Both the position numbers and the translations under genes were made by a program. A model generated the notes under the pieces. That model was not told the DNA's origin. It saw nothing but the letters and a program-made list of their open reading frames with translations, and did no database searches. Positions 34,600 to 34,750 of a stretch of 34,750 bases of DNA are shown here, piece after piece; the stretch's first letter is position 1; every line of letters begins with the position of its first letter. This stretch comes from Gillisella terrae (GTDB lineage Bacteria; Pseudomonadota; Alphaproteobacteria; Rhizobiales; Rhizobiaceae). The DNA lies in NCBI RefSeq assembly GCF_004801395.1, contig NZ_SSOA01000018.1:1-34750 (forward strand), given 5' to 3'.

Positions 34600-34750
34600 T
34601 AAAACGGATCCTTATTTTATCCCATAAAACCATTAGTTTATATGAAATATGATATTTTTATAACGATGTGTGTTGACTTGGTGGGGCGTTGGTCCTAGAA
34701 ACCGCTTCACAGCAGACGGGGCGGCGGCGCGAGAGCGACGAGTTGTTTTG
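34600..34750 (+). promoter_or_regulatory. Strong promoter and leader, plausibly of an rRNA operon
   Basis: TTGACT (34673-34678) and TAGAAA (34696-34701) are 17 bases apart, with a very AT-rich stretch (34610-34670) upstream like an UP element. The following GC-rich leader (from about 34702: CCGCTTCACAGCAGACGGGG...) has no start codon and resembles leaders before 16S rRNA in Rhizobiales from memory. The transcribed gene itself lies outside the window, so the rRNA call is inference. Confidence 0.45.

Overview
The window looks like chromosomal DNA of an alphaproteobacterium of the order Hyphomicrobiales (Rhizobiales), probably Rhizobiaceae or a close relative. The support is: rhizobial-type palindromic intergenic repeats; a carrier-protein / amino acid:[carrier protein] ligase / DUF1839 cassette of the kind characterised from Bradyrhizobium and Agrobacterium; a lone CbiM behind a cobalamin riboswitch; and moderately high-GC coding DNA. 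No insertion sequence, integrase, CRISPR array or tRNA was seen.

Layout. 1-749 has no convincing intact gene, only palindromes and a small, apparently frameshifted reading frame on the minus strand. 750-5277 holds a stand-alone Lrp/AsnC effector-domain protein (+), a large kinase-aminotransferase fusion (-) and purU (-). 5693-16394 is an exopolysaccharide (EPS) block: secreted GH5 glucanase, Wzy-like polymerase, Wzc/ExoP-like co-polymerase with a degenerate kinase half, GT4 and GT2 glycosyltransferases, Wzx-like flippase and a tandem alpha/beta hydrolase. No priming glycosyltransferase or Wza-type exporter is present, so the set is incomplete here. 16497-22394 (all -) holds carrier protein, acyl-CoA-dehydrogenase-like flavoprotein, amino acid:carrier-protein ligase and DUF1839 in one tightly coupled operon, followed by a GH2 beta-mannosidase-like enzyme. 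22761-25599 is the EF-P module: epmA-epmB (-) divergent from efp (+), with the modifiable Lys34 present. 25725-27722 is a cobalamin riboswitch, cbiM-like transporter and purC. 27728-34524 is a TetR regulator and a complete RND efflux system (lipoprotein adaptor, HAE1 pump, NodT/OprM outer-membrane factor), with a palindromic candidate operator upstream. The right edge (34673-34750) looks like a strong promoter and leader, plausibly of an rRNA operon starting just outside.

How the genes work together. The EPS genes fit a Wzx/Wzy assembly line with a trimming glucanase. The carrier-protein operon would load an amino acid on a phosphopantetheine arm, modify it with a flavoenzyme and pass it on, with unknown product. 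EpmB makes (R)-beta-lysine and EpmA attaches it to EF-P Lys34. The TetR protein probably represses the efflux genes.

The least explained parts are the aminoacyl-carrier-protein operon, the tandem hydrolase with one apparently dead and one Cys-type active site, the kinase-dead Wzc, and the kinase-phospholyase-like fusion. All functional calls come from reading motifs; no searches were run.
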